Positions 8,280 through 17,700 are shown, counted from the stretch's first letter. The stretch is DNA of 46,253 nt from Pseudoalteromonas sp. S2755 (GCF_005886535.1 NZ_PNDS01000086.1:1-46253); one strand, 5' to 3'. Numbers and translations: made by a program. Notes: generated by a model not told the origin, from the letters alone.

Positions 8280-9167
8280 GTGGCCGTTAGCTCAAAAACC
8301 GAAGATCTAGAAGCTTTTATCTGTGTTGTCGATACTGGGAGTTTTTCCGCTGCAGCAAATCTGATGGACGAACAAGTTGCAAAGGTTTCAAGAGCAGTAA
8401 CTCGACTGGAAAAGTCCCTGTGTGTAACCCTATTCAATCGAACGACTCGACGGATAGAGTTAACCGAAGAAGGCGAGCTATTTTTACGCTATGCGCGGCA
8501 GGCACTCAATACCATTGAGCAAGGTGAAGAGGCGTTAAAGCTGTTACGATTTTCGCCAGCTGGTAAATTAAGAGTGGATGCTGCAAGTCCTTTCGTTTTT
8601 CACCAGCTTGCGCCTATATTAAAAGGTTTTAATGAGGCCTTTCCCGATATTACTTTGGAAATAACGAGTCATGACAGTATCATCGATTTGCTAGAGCATA
8701 AAACCGATATCGCAATACGAATTGGTGACTTGGCTGATTCTAACCTTCATGCTCGTTTGTTAGGTCGCAGTAAACTTCATCTTGTAGCAAGCCCTGATTA
8801 CTTAAATAAATTTGCAGGTCATGAACCACGGATTGATCTTCCATATCATAACTTGATAGGTTTTACCGATGCCCCACACCTCAACGTCTGGCCTTTACAA
8901 AGTCCGCAACAGCTCAAGTTTTCCATTAGCGCATCTAGTGGTGAGACCGTGAGGCAATTGTGTATTGCAGGCCATGGCATTGCACTGTTATCTAACTTTA
9001 TGGTGAGGCAAGATATAAAAGCCGGAAGACTTGTTGAAGTTTTTACCGAGCAAATTATTTCGCCAAATCGCAGAGAAGCGGTACAAGCCGTGTATTATCA
9101 AAATAGTGGTGTATCTTCTCGGATTTCGGCATTTTTAGACTACATTGCGCCTAGGCTCACGCTATAG
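8280..9167 (+). CDS. LysR-family transcriptional regulator, divergent from the MFS exporter
   Basis: A 295-residue LysR-type protein. The start is a GTG at 8280 with AAAGGAA about six bases upstream. The helix-turn-helix occupies residues 8-65 (TGSFSAAANLMDEQVAKVSR, then AVTRLEKSLCVTLFNRTTRR), followed by a substrate-binding domain with the conserved DIAIRIGDL stretch typical of the CrgA/AaeR-like subgroup. It is divergent from the exporter and followed 100 bases on by an Old Yellow Enzyme gene on its own strand. The matching palindromes in front of both neighbours suggest that it controls both. The inducer is unknown, perhaps a quinone or other electrophile. Confidence 0.9.
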   Translation: MAVSSKTEDLEAFICVVDTGSFSAAANLMDEQVAKVSRAVTRLEKSLCVTLFNRTTRRIELTEEGELFLRYARQALNTIEQGEEALKLLRFSPAGKLRVDAASPFVFHQLAPILKGFNEAFPDITLEITSHDSIIDLLEHKTDIAIRIGDLADSNLHARLLGRSKLHLVASPDYLNKFAGHEPRIDLPYHNLIGFTDAPHLNVWPLQSPQQLKFSISASSGETVRQLCIAGHGIALLSNFMVRQDIKAGRLVEVFTEQIISPNRREAVQAVYYQNSGVSSRISAFLDYIAPRLTL

Positions 9168-9181
9168 TTTTTTCATTTTTA

Positions 9182-9196
9182 ACAAATATATTTTGT
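9182..9196. promoter_or_regulatory. Palindrome upstream of the ene-reductase gene
   Basis: ACAAA, TATAT, TTTGT is a perfect inverted repeat 71 bases before the Old Yellow Enzyme start and 14 bases after the LysR stop. It matches the palindrome at 8244-8258 at 11 of 15 positions, including both outer arms. It is a candidate shared operator, though AT-rich palindromes of this size can arise by chance. Confidence 0.45.
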
Positions 9197-9267
9197 ATTT
9201 ATTGCGGTTAATGAAAATATTTTAAATCGTTAAACTTCTCATAGTGAAAAAACGTTGAGGAGGCCAA

Positions 9268-10389
9268 ATGGCTGATTTATTTGAGTCAATTAATTTAGCA
9301 GGTAAAACACTGAGCAATCGCATAGTGATGCCGCCAATGACCCGCTCACGGGCAAGTCAACCTGGGGATACCCCTAACAATTTGATGGCAACCTATTACG
9401 CACAGCGTGCGACGGCTGGTTTAATTATTAGTGAAGGGACACAAATATCGCAACTCGGTAAGGGGTATGCTTGGACACCGGGGATCTATTCAGACGCCCA
9501 AATTGCTGGCTGGAAACAAGTAACAAAACGAGTGCATGGTGCAGGCGGTGTTATGTTTGCGCAGCTTTGGCATGTTGGGCGAGTATCGCACCAAAGTAAT
9601 ACCGGTGGGCTTCAGCCGATTTCAGCTTCAGCAGTCCAAGCTCAAGATGTGAAAGTTTTCATCGATGAAAATGATTCACCTAATTTTATTCAAGCACAAA
9701 CACCAAGAGCAATGACCCAAGCAGACATCAATAATGTAATTAACGAATATCGACATGCAGCACGCAACGCGATGCAGGCAGGGTTCGACGGAATTGAACT
9801 ACATGCAGCGAACGGTTATTTGATCAACCAATTTTTAGATTCTTGCTCAAATCAAAGAACAGATGGCTATGGTGGCTCTATTGATAACCGCATTCGCTTT
9901 TTGCGTGAGGTCGTAACGGCTGTGAGTGACGAGGTAGGCAGTGACAAAGTGGGTGTTAGACTTGCGCCGCTTACTACCTTAAATGGTACAGTTGATGAAA
10001 ACCCTGAGCAGACATACCTCGGAGCAATTAAACAGCTAAATGCGCTCAACGTGTGCTATGTACACATCGCGGAAGCGGATTGGGAAGATGCGCCAGATAT
10101 GCCTCTGAATTTTAAGCATGAAATTAGAGAGGCATTTGATGGCGTGTTAATCTATGCTGGAAAATATACGAAAGCGCGGGCCCAACAAGCTCTTGATGAA
10201 GGTTGGGCTGATATGATTGGGTTTGGCCGTCCATTTATCTCAAACCCTGATTTACCTTACAGAATAGCAAATGACTTGGACTTAAATGAACATCAGCCTG
10301 AAACGTTATTTGGTGGTAGTGAACAAGGTTATATTGATTATCAAACCCACGCCTCTAACCCAATAAACGCAAGATGGACTAAAAGTTAG
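9268..10389 (+). CDS. Old Yellow Enzyme family ene-reductase (NemA-like)
   Basis: A 373-residue FMN flavoprotein with a (beta/alpha)8 barrel. It begins with LSNRIVMPPMTRSRA, the FMN-binding opening of this family, and carries the substrate-carbonyl-binding pair His179 and Asn182 and the proton-donor Tyr184 in HAANGYL. WHVGRVSH and the C-terminal GFGRPFISNPDL phosphate-binding segment are also present. The family uses NAD(P)H to reduce activated double bonds of N-ethylmaleimide, quinones, enones and nitro compounds. Length and motifs are complete, with a GAGGAGG ribosome binding site at the correct distance. It lies just after a LysR gene and has a related palindrome upstream, which fits an electrophile-induced detoxification role. 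A rho-independent terminator follows at 10432. Confidence 0.92.
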   Translation: MADLFESINLAGKTLSNRIVMPPMTRSRASQPGDTPNNLMATYYAQRATAGLIISEGTQISQLGKGYAWTPGIYSDAQIAGWKQVTKRVHGAGGVMFAQLWHVGRVSHQSNTGGLQPISASAVQAQDVKVFIDENDSPNFIQAQTPRAMTQADINNVINEYRHAARNAMQAGFDGIELHAANGYLINQFLDSCSNQRTDGYGGSIDNRIRFLREVVTAVSDEVGSDKVGVRLAPLTTLNGTVDENPEQTYLGAIKQLNALNVCYVHIAEADWEDAPDMPLNFKHEIREAFDGVLIYAGKYTKARAQQALDEGWADMIGFGRPFISNPDLPYRIANDLDLNEHQPETLFGGSEQGYIDYQTHASNPINARWTKS

Positions 10390-10431
10390 CTTCCAACCTG
10401 CGTACGCAGCTCTAGTTTTAATGGTTTTAAG

Positions 10432-10469
10432 GTGAGAGCAATGTTGCTAATTTTTGCTCTCACTTTTTT
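10432..10469 (+). terminator. Rho-independent terminator after the ene-reductase gene
   Basis: GTGAGAGCAA (10432-10441) pairs with TTGCTCTCAC (10454-10463), followed by six T. It ends the ene-reductase transcript and shows that the 65-codon frame beginning at 10432 is not a gene. Confidence 0.85.
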
Positions 10470-10585
10470 GAAATTATTGCTAATGGTAGTGCATGCCAAA
10501 GCAGATAGATTGGAGTTTAGCCTCAAAATAGGGAATAATGTCGCCAAATTAAAGACACATAAAACACTCTACTTCTTATCTAAAA

Positions 10586-12481
10586 ATGAAAAATATAATT
10601 CTATTTGCTATTGCATTTTTATGCACTAGCTCTGCTAACGCTCAGTTACCTATTGAAAGTTACGCGCAACTCCCTAATATGAGTAAAGTTTCACTCTCAC
10701 CCAGTGGTAAGGCAGTTGCGTATTTACAAAATTATGAAGGAAATCTCGTTCTTACTGTTCATGACCTAAAAACGCATAAAAAAAACTATATATTGCAAAC
10801 AGATAATAAAACGATAGCACTTGGTTGGTACGATTGGGCCAGCGATGACATGCTCTTATTTGGTGCTAATTACACCAAAGTGCAGCGAGGCGTAAAGTAC
10901 ACAACATCTCGTTTATTTAAATTTGATTTAAAAAACCCTACGGATGAATTGGTTCAAATCAACCGTGCTTATCGCAATGAAATTCCTGCCCAATTTCAAG
11001 ACGATGTCATTAGCATACTGCCAGAACAACCAAACAAGATATTGGTACAAACTGACTTCGATATGGCAAATAAGCCAAGCGTTTATATCTTAGACATAGC
11101 TAAAGATAGACGCGAGAAAGTTGTTCGAGCAAGAAGAAAAATATCTAGCTGGATAGCCGATCAACAAGGCAATGTAAGAATGGGTTATGGTTTTGAAGGG
11201 ATCACTGCCTACTATATGCTCTATGATAATGAGACGAAGGATTTAACCGATTTCTATACCTTTCAGGCTCGTGGTCCGGAAGCTATCCGTATTCTTGGAT
11301 TTGATAAAGACCCAAATATCATTTACCTCACCGCACTTCATAATGGTAAAAATGCGCTGTTTAAAGCAGACATTACTAAGCGACCGCTTTTACCTCAGCT
11401 TATTTTCTCCGATCCAGCCTATGATTTTGATGGCAGTATCATTTATTCACACGACGGTAGAGCCATAGGCTTCAGCCATTCCAACCTTGATAACTCGAGA
11501 GTCTATTGGGACGAAGACCGCAAACTCCTACAACGCTCACTCAAGGCGGCATTGCCAAGCTACGACACCGTTGTAATAAGTATGAGCGCGGATAATAAAA
11601 AATACATTGCGTACGGCGATTCTGACCAAGACTCTGGTACATACTTGATTGGTGACAGAGAAACCAGCTCTTTAGCGGGGTTAGGACGTTTATATCCTGA
11701 TATTACTGGTGACAATTATCTGGGCAAACAAAGGGTATCGTTTAAAGCGCGTGACGGCCTTGAAATTGAGGGTTACTTAACCCTACCTAAAGCATTCGAT
11801 GCGGCTGCACCGACAATCATCTTTCCACACGGTGGACCATACTCTCGCGACTACGCTGGCTTTGATTACTGGTCTGAACTATTGGCAAGCCGAGGCTTTG
11901 TGGTTTTCCAACCTAACTTTAGAGGCTCTTTTGGTTATGGCTTTGACTTCTTTAATGAAGCAAATCAAGGTTGGGGAGGAAAGATGCAAGATGACTTACA
12001 AGATGCGGCAAACTGGTTGATTGCAGAGAAGTATGCACTCAAAAATAAAATTTGTATAGGTGGTGCAAGTTACGGCGGCTATGCGGCACTAATGGCTGTG
12101 GTAAAACATCCTGAGACGTTTCAATGTGCAGCAAGTTTTGCCGGTGTTACAGACTTAGAATCGATAGTCAGTCGTGCGCGCTTTTTCACAAACAAAGCGC
12201 TTGTTCGTGATCAATTTGGACAAGATGCTGATAAACTTGAGGCACAATCTCCTGTTAACTACGCTAAGCAGATTAACCGCCCCGTGTTACTTATTCATGG
12301 TGATGACGATAAAGTCGTGCCTGTGAATCATAGTCGTGACATGGCAGATGAACTTGAAGATCATGACAAGAAGTTCAAATATATAGAGCTCGAGGATGGG
12401 AATCATCATCTGAGTTATCAAGCACACAGAATGAAGACGCTCACTGAGTTTTTAGCTTTTTTCGAAAAACATCTTAAGTAG
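10586..12481 (+). CDS. Secreted S9 family serine peptidase (acylaminoacyl-peptidase/prolyl oligopeptidase type)
   Basis: A 631-residue protein with a signal peptide (MKNIILFAIAFLCTSSANA, residues 1-19), a seven-bladed beta-propeller-like region (about 25-370) and a C-terminal alpha/beta-hydrolase peptidase domain (about 385-631). The catalytic triad can be placed at Ser495 in GGASYGGYAA, Asp575 in HGDDDKVVP and His607 in DGNHHLSY. The segment TIIFPHGGPYSRDY supplies the oxyanion region. The S9C family removes amino-acid residues or dipeptides from short peptides; with the signal peptide it probably acts in the periplasm on imported peptides. It is a single-gene unit with a terminator close behind. 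Confidence 0.92.
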   Translation: MKNIILFAIAFLCTSSANAQLPIESYAQLPNMSKVSLSPSGKAVAYLQNYEGNLVLTVHDLKTHKKNYILQTDNKTIALGWYDWASDDMLLFGANYTKVQRGVKYTTSRLFKFDLKNPTDELVQINRAYRNEIPAQFQDDVISILPEQPNKILVQTDFDMANKPSVYILDIAKDRREKVVRARRKISSWIADQQGNVRMGYGFEGITAYYMLYDNETKDLTDFYTFQARGPEAIRILGFDKDPNIIYLTALHNGKNALFKADITKRPLLPQLIFSDPAYDFDGSIIYSHDGRAIGFSHSNLDNSRVYWDEDRKLLQRSLKAALPSYDTVVISMSADNKKYIAYGDSDQDSGTYLIGDRETSSLAGLGRLYPDITGDNYLGKQRVSFKARDGLEIEGYLTLPKAFDAAAPTIIFPHGGPYSRDYAGFDYWSELLASRGFVVFQPNFRGSFGYGFDFFNEANQGWGGKMQDDLQDAANWLIAEKYALKNKICIGGASYGGYAALMAVVKHPETFQCAASFAGVTDLESIVSRARFFTNKALVRDQFGQDADKLEAQSPVNYAKQINRPVLLIHGDDDKVVPVNHSRDMADELEDHDKKFKYIELEDGNHHLSYQAHRMKTLTEFLAFFEKHLK

Positions 12482-12486
12482 CAAAG

Positions 12487-12510
12487 CGCCGCAATTAGCG
12501 GCGTTTTTTT
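12487..12510 (+). terminator. Rho-independent terminator after the S9 peptidase
   Basis: CGCCGC, AATTA, GCGGCG is a perfect 6-base stem followed by seven T, five bases after the stop codon. Confidence 0.92.
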
Positions 12511-12578
12511 ATTGAGAGCGCGACTTCTTCTGTCACAGAGTTGATGTATGATAGGGGCTAACATAAAGGAGAATTATT

Positions 12579-13523
12579 GTGCAGCTCGTTAAATTATTCG
12601 CCATGGCGTTGATGCCTATGCTCAGTGTATATCAGGCCTCGGCGACGTCCTTTTTAGTCTTTGGTGATATGCCTTATACGGAGATAGACAGAAGCATGCT
12701 GATGCCAAATGGTGCACTGCGTGAAAAGGTAAACGATACACAGCATGATTTTATGGTGCACGTAGGTGATATGAAATCCGGTGCTGAGCCCTGTACAGAC
12801 CAGCTGCTTAAAGATAATTATGCCCTGATCTCAAGTGTGAGTAGCCAACCTTTTGTATTCACGCCTGGAGATAATGATTGGACTGACTGTGACCGCGAAA
12901 CTCTGAACCCTAGGTTTGATGAGTTAGAAAGATTGGATTTCATCCGTAAACACTTTGCGGTGCAAATACCTGACCTTCCAAAGTTTAAACGCCAGCAAAC
13001 AGTACCTGAAAATCAATCTTGGATAGTGGATGATGTGCAGTTTTTAACTTTGCATGTACCTGGCACCAACAATGGTCGCAGACAAATCTTATTATCTGAC
13101 AAAAAAGCAGTGCATGAAGAGTCTCATCGTCGTGATGTAGAGAATATGAAGTGGTTGGATAGCTTGCTAACACCAAGCCATAAAGCCGCGGTGATATTTC
13201 TACAAGCTGACCTGTATCAAAAAGAGAAGCACTCAGGACGTTGTGATAAAAACTCAAAAGCTAAATGCGATGGTTATCAGTTATATCGAGAGACACTTGC
13301 AGAATATGCGGCTCAACTCAGTTATCCGTTGCTGTTGATACATGGAGACACGGGAGAGTTTTGCTTTTCTGAACAGTCAAAGAATTTATGGCGTCTTAAT
13401 GCCCCTGGAGACTTTCAATATTTAGATATTGCAAAGGTTAAAGTTAAAGGGGATAAAAAGAAGCCGTTCAAGGTTACAGCACTTCTTTCGCAAGATAAAA
13501 TAGCTAAATGCAAGGGGCTGTAA
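12579..13523 (+). CDS. Secreted calcineurin-like metallophosphoesterase-family protein
   Basis: A 314-residue protein started by GTG at 12579 with a strong AAGGAGA ribosome binding site; a signal peptide (about residues 1-22, ending QASA) precedes the fold. The motif series of a metallophosphoesterase is visible: LVFGDMPY near the N-terminus, FMVHVGDMK, FTPGDNDWTDC, and LLIHGDTGEF near the C-terminus. The first motif is GDMPY rather than the usual DxH, seen in a subgroup of secreted bacterial phosphoesterases, so catalytic activity is likely but not certain. Four cysteines in the mature part could form disulphides in the periplasm. It neighbours a convergent PhoD-type phosphatase, suggesting a phosphate or phospho-ester salvage theme, though no Pho box was recognised. 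Confidence 0.8.
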   Translation: MQLVKLFAMALMPMLSVYQASATSFLVFGDMPYTEIDRSMLMPNGALREKVNDTQHDFMVHVGDMKSGAEPCTDQLLKDNYALISSVSSQPFVFTPGDNDWTDCDRETLNPRFDELERLDFIRKHFAVQIPDLPKFKRQQTVPENQSWIVDDVQFLTLHVPGTNNGRRQILLSDKKAVHEESHRRDVENMKWLDSLLTPSHKAAVIFLQADLYQKEKHSGRCDKNSKAKCDGYQLYRETLAEYAAQLSYPLLLIHGDTGEFCFSEQSKNLWRLNAPGDFQYLDIAKVKVKGDKKKPFKVTALLSQDKIAKCKGL

Positions 13524-13533
13524 AGCCCCTTTA
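13512..13533 (+). terminator. Terminator overlapping the end of the metallophosphoesterase gene
   Basis: AAGGGGCT (13512-13519), loop GTAA, AGCCCCTT (13524-13531) is a perfect 8-base stem. The loop contains the TAA stop codon. The T-run is short (TTT), so termination may be partial. Confidence 0.7.
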
Positions 13534-13584
13534 CGCGCCTTTTACTCAGCAGTAAATAAGAGTCTCGCGAATTGCTTGTAGTAT

Positions 13585-15291
13585 CTAAAGTAAAAGCTCG
13601 CGCTGTTTATTGTGGCTTTCAAACTGCTCTTGCTTGACTGTATTGACAAAATGCCACTCACTTTCCACCTTCTCTTGTGTGAAATTAAGCGTTAAATAAC
13701 CACGCTGATGAATATTGGCATACTCAAGGTCATCGACTAGTAATTGCAACACCTCAGCAAATTGTAGCGCCTGCTCATCGCCCAATTGCAAGTAATGCTC
13801 AAGCCCTGGAGAGCTGACAGAAGCCGTCGCGTATTCTTGACCACAAACGGCTCCGCTTGCATCGCAGAGCTTACCAGACCACGCGTTGTGCGTATCTCCA
13901 GCAACGACTACTAAGTTTTTGTTGGTCGCTTTTGCTGTTTGTAAAATCACTTCACGTTCAACCGGATAGCCGTCCCATGCATCCAAATTATATGGTGCGG
14001 TAAACGTGACTCGCGCCTTTTCTTGTTCTGACAACGTTGAATCACCAGCAAGCAGTCTGCTCTTAATTTGAGTAAGCTCTGTTAATTGCGTCGACATTTG
14101 TGCAGAAGGGTTGGCAAGAGACATGAGCAGCTCGGCTGGGATCATCATTTTGGTCATCAATACTTGTTGCCCTAAGACTTGCCATTTCGCTGTTGAAGTT
14201 TTCAAATTATCGGTGAGCCAAGTCAATTGGTTTACGCCCAATAGTTGTTGCGAAGACGCGGTGAGATCCGCCTGAAATTCGGCAAAATCCACTTGTTCTG
14301 TTGTAGGGTCAATATAATCTTGATAGTCGAGTGCTTTAGCGCGGCTCTCGTGCCGAGTATCTAGCATATAAAGTGACAACAAGTCGCCAAATTCAAATTT
14401 ACGATAGAGGCTCTCGAGTTGATCCTTAACCATTGGACGCACTGGCATCCATTCATAGTAGGCTTGCAGTGCGGCAAGCTTTCGGGCAGCGTACTCCCCT
14501 TCTCCTTCGTTATGGTTTTCAGCGCCATCTATGTATGAGTCATTGCATACTTCATGATCGTCCCATACCGCAATAAATGGCGTACTGGCGTGGAGTGCTT
14601 GCAGCCCAAGATCGGTACGATATTTTGCATAGCGACGACGATAATCATTCAATGAGATAATCTCGTTCGTATTATCTGCATCCAGCGCTCGTCCCATAGC
14701 GTCGGCATTTTCAGTGGCATACCCACCCATACCATATTCGTATATGTAATCACCTAAATGCAATACCGCGTCTAAATCGCTTCGTTTTGCAGCCTCTGCG
14801 TAAACATGAAAGTAACCTGCAGGATAATTTGCACAAGACATGACGGCAAGTTTTACCTGAGTTACATCGTTAACGGGTAAGGTTTTGTATTTACCTATGG
14901 GGGAATGCGTTTCCTTAGTGACGAAGCGATAAAAGTAGCGGCTATTTGCAGTCAGGCCGTTAAGATCTACTTTAACGGTGTAATCGTTTTTTGCTAATGC
15001 GGCGAGCTGGTGGCTTTGTAGTAAGACACCAAAATCTTCAGATTCTGATACTTGTAGAGTGACATCCACACTATTGGGTGTACCTTCAGGAGTGACTCGC
15101 GTCCACAATATAACGCTATCAGCTAAAGGGTCGCCACTTGCGACACCATGGTTAAATGCAACAGCAAAATCGTTGCTTGCAACCGCTTTGCTATTACTAC
15201 TGCCGCAACCTACTAACGAGACGCTAATTGTTGCTACGCTAACGCCCATTAATGCACTTTTAATAAAATCTCGACGGGTAAAACTTGCCAT
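13585..15291 (-). CDS. phoD: PhoD-type alkaline phosphatase/phosphodiesterase, Tat-exported
   Basis: A 568-residue protein. The N-terminus has a twin-arginine signal (FTRRDFIKSALMG, Arg6-Arg7) that ends in a lipobox LVGC at Cys29, so it is likely a Tat-exported lipoprotein. A PhoD N-terminal domain (about 40-135) is followed by the metallophosphatase domain with VMSCANYPAGYFHVY, HLGDYIYEYG, WDDHEVCND and VVAGDTHNAWSG, the metal-binding motifs of the family. These enzymes hydrolyse phosphate mono- and diesters with Ca and Fe. The start has AAGGAA eight bases upstream. It shares the strand with the upstream diguanylate cyclase gene but a terminator lies between, so it probably has its own promoter. 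Confidence 0.92.
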   Translation of the reverse strand: MASFTRRDFIKSALMGVSVATISVSLVGCGSSNSKAVASNDFAVAFNHGVASGDPLADSVILWTRVTPEGTPNSVDVTLQVSESEDFGVLLQSHQLAALAKNDYTVKVDLNGLTANSRYFYRFVTKETHSPIGKYKTLPVNDVTQVKLAVMSCANYPAGYFHVYAEAAKRSDLDAVLHLGDYIYEYGMGGYATENADAMGRALDADNTNEIISLNDYRRRYAKYRTDLGLQALHASTPFIAVWDDHEVCNDSYIDGAENHNEGEGEYAARKLAALQAYYEWMPVRPMVKDQLESLYRKFEFGDLLSLYMLDTRHESRAKALDYQDYIDPTTEQVDFAEFQADLTASSQQLLGVNQLTWLTDNLKTSTAKWQVLGQQVLMTKMMIPAELLMSLANPSAQMSTQLTELTQIKSRLLAGDSTLSEQEKARVTFTAPYNLDAWDGYPVEREVILQTAKATNKNLVVVAGDTHNAWSGKLCDASGAVCGQEYATASVSSPGLEHYLQLGDEQALQFAEVLQLLVDDLEYANIHQRGYLTLNFTQEKVESEWHFVNTVKQEQFESHNKQRELLL

Positions 15292-15311
15292 TATTATTGT
15301 TCCTTAACTGC

Positions 15312-15333
15312 AAAATGCGCCATATTGGGCGCA
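15312..15333 (-). terminator. Hairpin terminator after the diguanylate cyclase gene
   Basis: On the minus strand TGCGCC, six bases, GGCGCA is followed by TTTT. It lies 64 bases after the diguanylate cyclase stop and 20 bases before the phoD start, so it could also act as a leader hairpin of phoD. Confidence 0.65.
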
Positions 15334-15397
15334 CTTATCTACTACTTGAAGGAACTAGCTTAGTTAAGCATTATTACATTTTAACGATTGGTTCTAA

Positions 15398-16321
15398 TTA
15401 GTGCGGATTCGGAACAACTCGATTTCTACCACTGCTTTTGGCTTCTAGTAACATCGTGTCTGCACGACGAATAATGCTCTCAACGCCTGTCTCGCCTGCG
15501 CCAAACTCAGCGACTCCAAAAGAACTGGTGATATCGACCTCTCCTCCTACAGCAATCTGAAATGACGTCTGCTCAATTAGGTTACGAGCTCGCTCGGCAA
15601 CAAGAGTAGCGCCCTCTAGCCCTGTATTGGGCAGTACCAGCGCGAATTCCTCTCCACCTAATCGGGCTATTAAATCCGTGTCTCTTAACATTTCAGAGAG
15701 TAATGAGCTCACGTGAACTAATACCATATCTCCCGCTTCATGACCGAATCGCTCGTTAATTGCACGGAAGTTATCAAGATCTGTGAGTATTACGCTAAAT
15801 GGTGTTCTGTAACGCTCGTATAATTTAATTTGACTATCAATTTTATCGCTTAGCTGCCTACGACTGGCGACGCCGGTTAATGGATCAGTTTTGGTAATAA
15901 AATCAAGTTCTTTACGTAAATGTTCGAGTTCGCTATACATCGCTTTTGTTGTGGTGATATTGTCTCCGTAGATAACAAAGGCATCATCTTGCAATGAAAA
16001 ACATCGTAATTTAAAAAACTCACCGTTTAAGGTATCAATTTCAATTTTTGGATAGTCTAATTCATAGCCGTTGCTTAAGCCTAAAAACCACTCCGTGAGT
16101 TCATCCCCATCGAGCCTGTCATCAAACGTATCGTCTGTTTGTGGGTCAAAGATATTACTCAGTGTGCGTCCAGTTAAGTGAGATGAGGGTTGTCCGATTA
16201 GCTTTGCCATTGCTTTATTACAAAACTCAAGTACCGATTTGTTGCTGACAATAGCAACTGCATCATCACTTTTATTCAGCAACACACTCAAAAGGGATTG
16301 TAAATGGTTGACGTTAGACAT
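15398..16321 (-). CDS. PAS-GGDEF diguanylate cyclase
   Basis: A 307-residue cytoplasmic protein. Residues 1-125 form a PAS sensor domain (VAIVSNKSVLEFCNKAMAKL, IGQPSSHLTG), then a short coiled linker, then a GGDEF domain (about 140-305) with DPLTGVASRR, DLDNFRAINERFGHEAGD and the active site RLGGEEF. An RDTD motif five residues before GGEEF is the RxxD product-inhibition site. It therefore should make cyclic di-GMP from two GTP with feedback control. No membrane segment is seen, so the PAS domain senses an internal cue; no ligand-binding residue can be named. It is divergent from the RND pump operon. Confidence 0.93.
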   Translation of the reverse strand: MSNVNHLQSLLSVLLNKSDDAVAIVSNKSVLEFCNKAMAKLIGQPSSHLTGRTLSNIFDPQTDDTFDDRLDGDELTEWFLGLSNGYELDYPKIEIDTLNGEFFKLRCFSLQDDAFVIYGDNITTTKAMYSELEHLRKELDFITKTDPLTGVASRRQLSDKIDSQIKLYERYRTPFSVILTDLDNFRAINERFGHEAGDMVLVHVSSLLSEMLRDTDLIARLGGEEFALVLPNTGLEGATLVAERARNLIEQTSFQIAVGGEVDITSSFGVAEFGAGETGVESIIRRADTMLLEAKSSGRNRVVPNPH

Positions 16322-16522
16322 AATTCAATTCCATTAGACTTTTTATTATTTTAAATCAATCGAGAGGATTTATCTTAGATCTCATGCAAATCACATAAAA
16401 AAATTATTTGATTTTTTATTCAAGCTTATTGGTTCCGATTTTGCACCAATTATATTCCACTTTACTTATTTTTAATGCAACAAATGAAACGTATAGTTAC
16501 CTCCATACACAAAGGAGGAACT

Positions 16523-17698
16523 ATGTTAAAACCAACACAACTCGCAACGATTATTTCTGCTTTGCTACTGCTAAGTGCATGTGGCGAAGCTGAGCAGGCA
16601 AGCAGTCAGAATCCGCCTATTCAACCAATTGATGTAGCTGCAACACCACAAATTAGTATTGCTGATTGGCATACCTATACAACACGCCTTTCTTCTCCAA
16701 ACGAAGTCGCACTTCGCGCTCGGGTTACGGGAGTGATCAGCTCGGTAAACTTCAAAGAAGGAGATACGGTGCACCAAGGCGATGTTCTATTTGAGCTGGA
16801 CGACAGAACTTTCCTAGCTGAGGTTGCCAGCCTTGCCGCACAAGTGAAACGTGCCGAAGCCGCGCTTTCGCAAGCAAAAAGTGAGTCTGCGCGTGCGCTT
16901 CGATTAAGCAAGCAAAAAGCGATTTCAACCGAAGAGGTCGATGCCCGTGTTTCGCTTACCGCACAGCGTGAAGCCGAACTAGATGCGCTTCGCGCTTCAT
17001 TTAAAGCAGCTCAGTTAAACTTAGAGTTTAGCAAGATCACAGCACCAATCAGCGGCAAAATTTCTTTTGCTGAGGTCACTCAAGGTAACACTATTAGAGC
17101 AAACGACACTTTGCTTACTACGATAGTCGCAACCGATAAGATGTATGCGTATTTTGATATCGACGAGCGCACTTGGAATAGTCAGTTCGCATCAGTGACT
17201 GAAGGTGAGTCGCTTCCTGTAAAATTACAGCTACTGGGCCGTGAGTCACAGCCAGTCATGGGTGAGCTAGATTTTATCGACAATGCTATTGATGCTCACT
17301 CCGGAACCCTAAAAGTACGCGCTTCTTTTGATAATCACGGTGGACAGCTACGACCAGGCTCGTTTGCACGAGTGAGTCTTTCATCCGGCGAGCAAAACGA
17401 TCGAGTATTAATTCCAGACCGCGCAGTGGGTACAGATCTTAAAAATCGTTTTGTTCTTGTCGTCAACGACGCGAATACACTTGAATATCGTCTAATCACT
17501 CTCGGTAATCGCTATGGCGAATTTCGTGCTGTTGAGTCAGGTTTAGCCGCAGGAGAGCGTATCGCTGTGAATGGTCCAGCGCGTGTAGGCCCTGGGATGC
17601 CGATAAGCCCAAATTCCGTGACACTTACTTTGCCAGATAACATTGCCACAGAAGTGGTTGCGATGACGCCAAGCGATTCTTCACAAGGATTAAACTAA
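16523..17698 (+). CDS. RND efflux periplasmic adaptor subunit, MexE-like lipoprotein
   Basis: A 391-residue adaptor. The longer frame opens at 16475, but the ATG at 16523 is preceded by AAAGGAGG and begins a lipoprotein signal with LSAC at Cys20. It has a biotinyl-lipoyl-like half motif (VTGVISSVNFKEGDTVHQGD), an alpha-hairpin (about 100-165), a second lipoyl half (FSKITAPISGKISFAEVTQG) and a beta-barrel. The adaptor links an inner-membrane RND pump to an outer-membrane channel. The pump gene follows after two bases. No outer-membrane factor gene is nearby, so a TolC-like channel encoded elsewhere is presumably used. No local TetR or LysR regulator is adjacent; the divergent gene is a diguanylate cyclase. 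Confidence 0.92.
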   Translation: MLKPTQLATIISALLLLSACGEAEQASSQNPPIQPIDVAATPQISIADWHTYTTRLSSPNEVALRARVTGVISSVNFKEGDTVHQGDVLFELDDRTFLAEVASLAAQVKRAEAALSQAKSESARALRLSKQKAISTEEVDARVSLTAQREAELDALRASFKAAQLNLEFSKITAPISGKISFAEVTQGNTIRANDTLLTTIVATDKMYAYFDIDERTWNSQFASVTEGESLPVKLQLLGRESQPVMGELDFIDNAIDAHSGTLKVRASFDNHGGQLRPGSFARVSLSSGEQNDRVLIPDRAVGTDLKNRFVLVVNDANTLEYRLITLGNRYGEFRAVESGLAAGERIAVNGPARVGPGMPISPNSVTLTLPDNIATEVVAMTPSDSSQGLN

Positions 17699-17700
17699 TA

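Noticed and set aside
10432..10629. 65-codon frame between the ene-reductase and the S9 peptidase
   Set aside because: Its first bases are the stem of a rho-independent terminator and its end overlaps the peptidase start.
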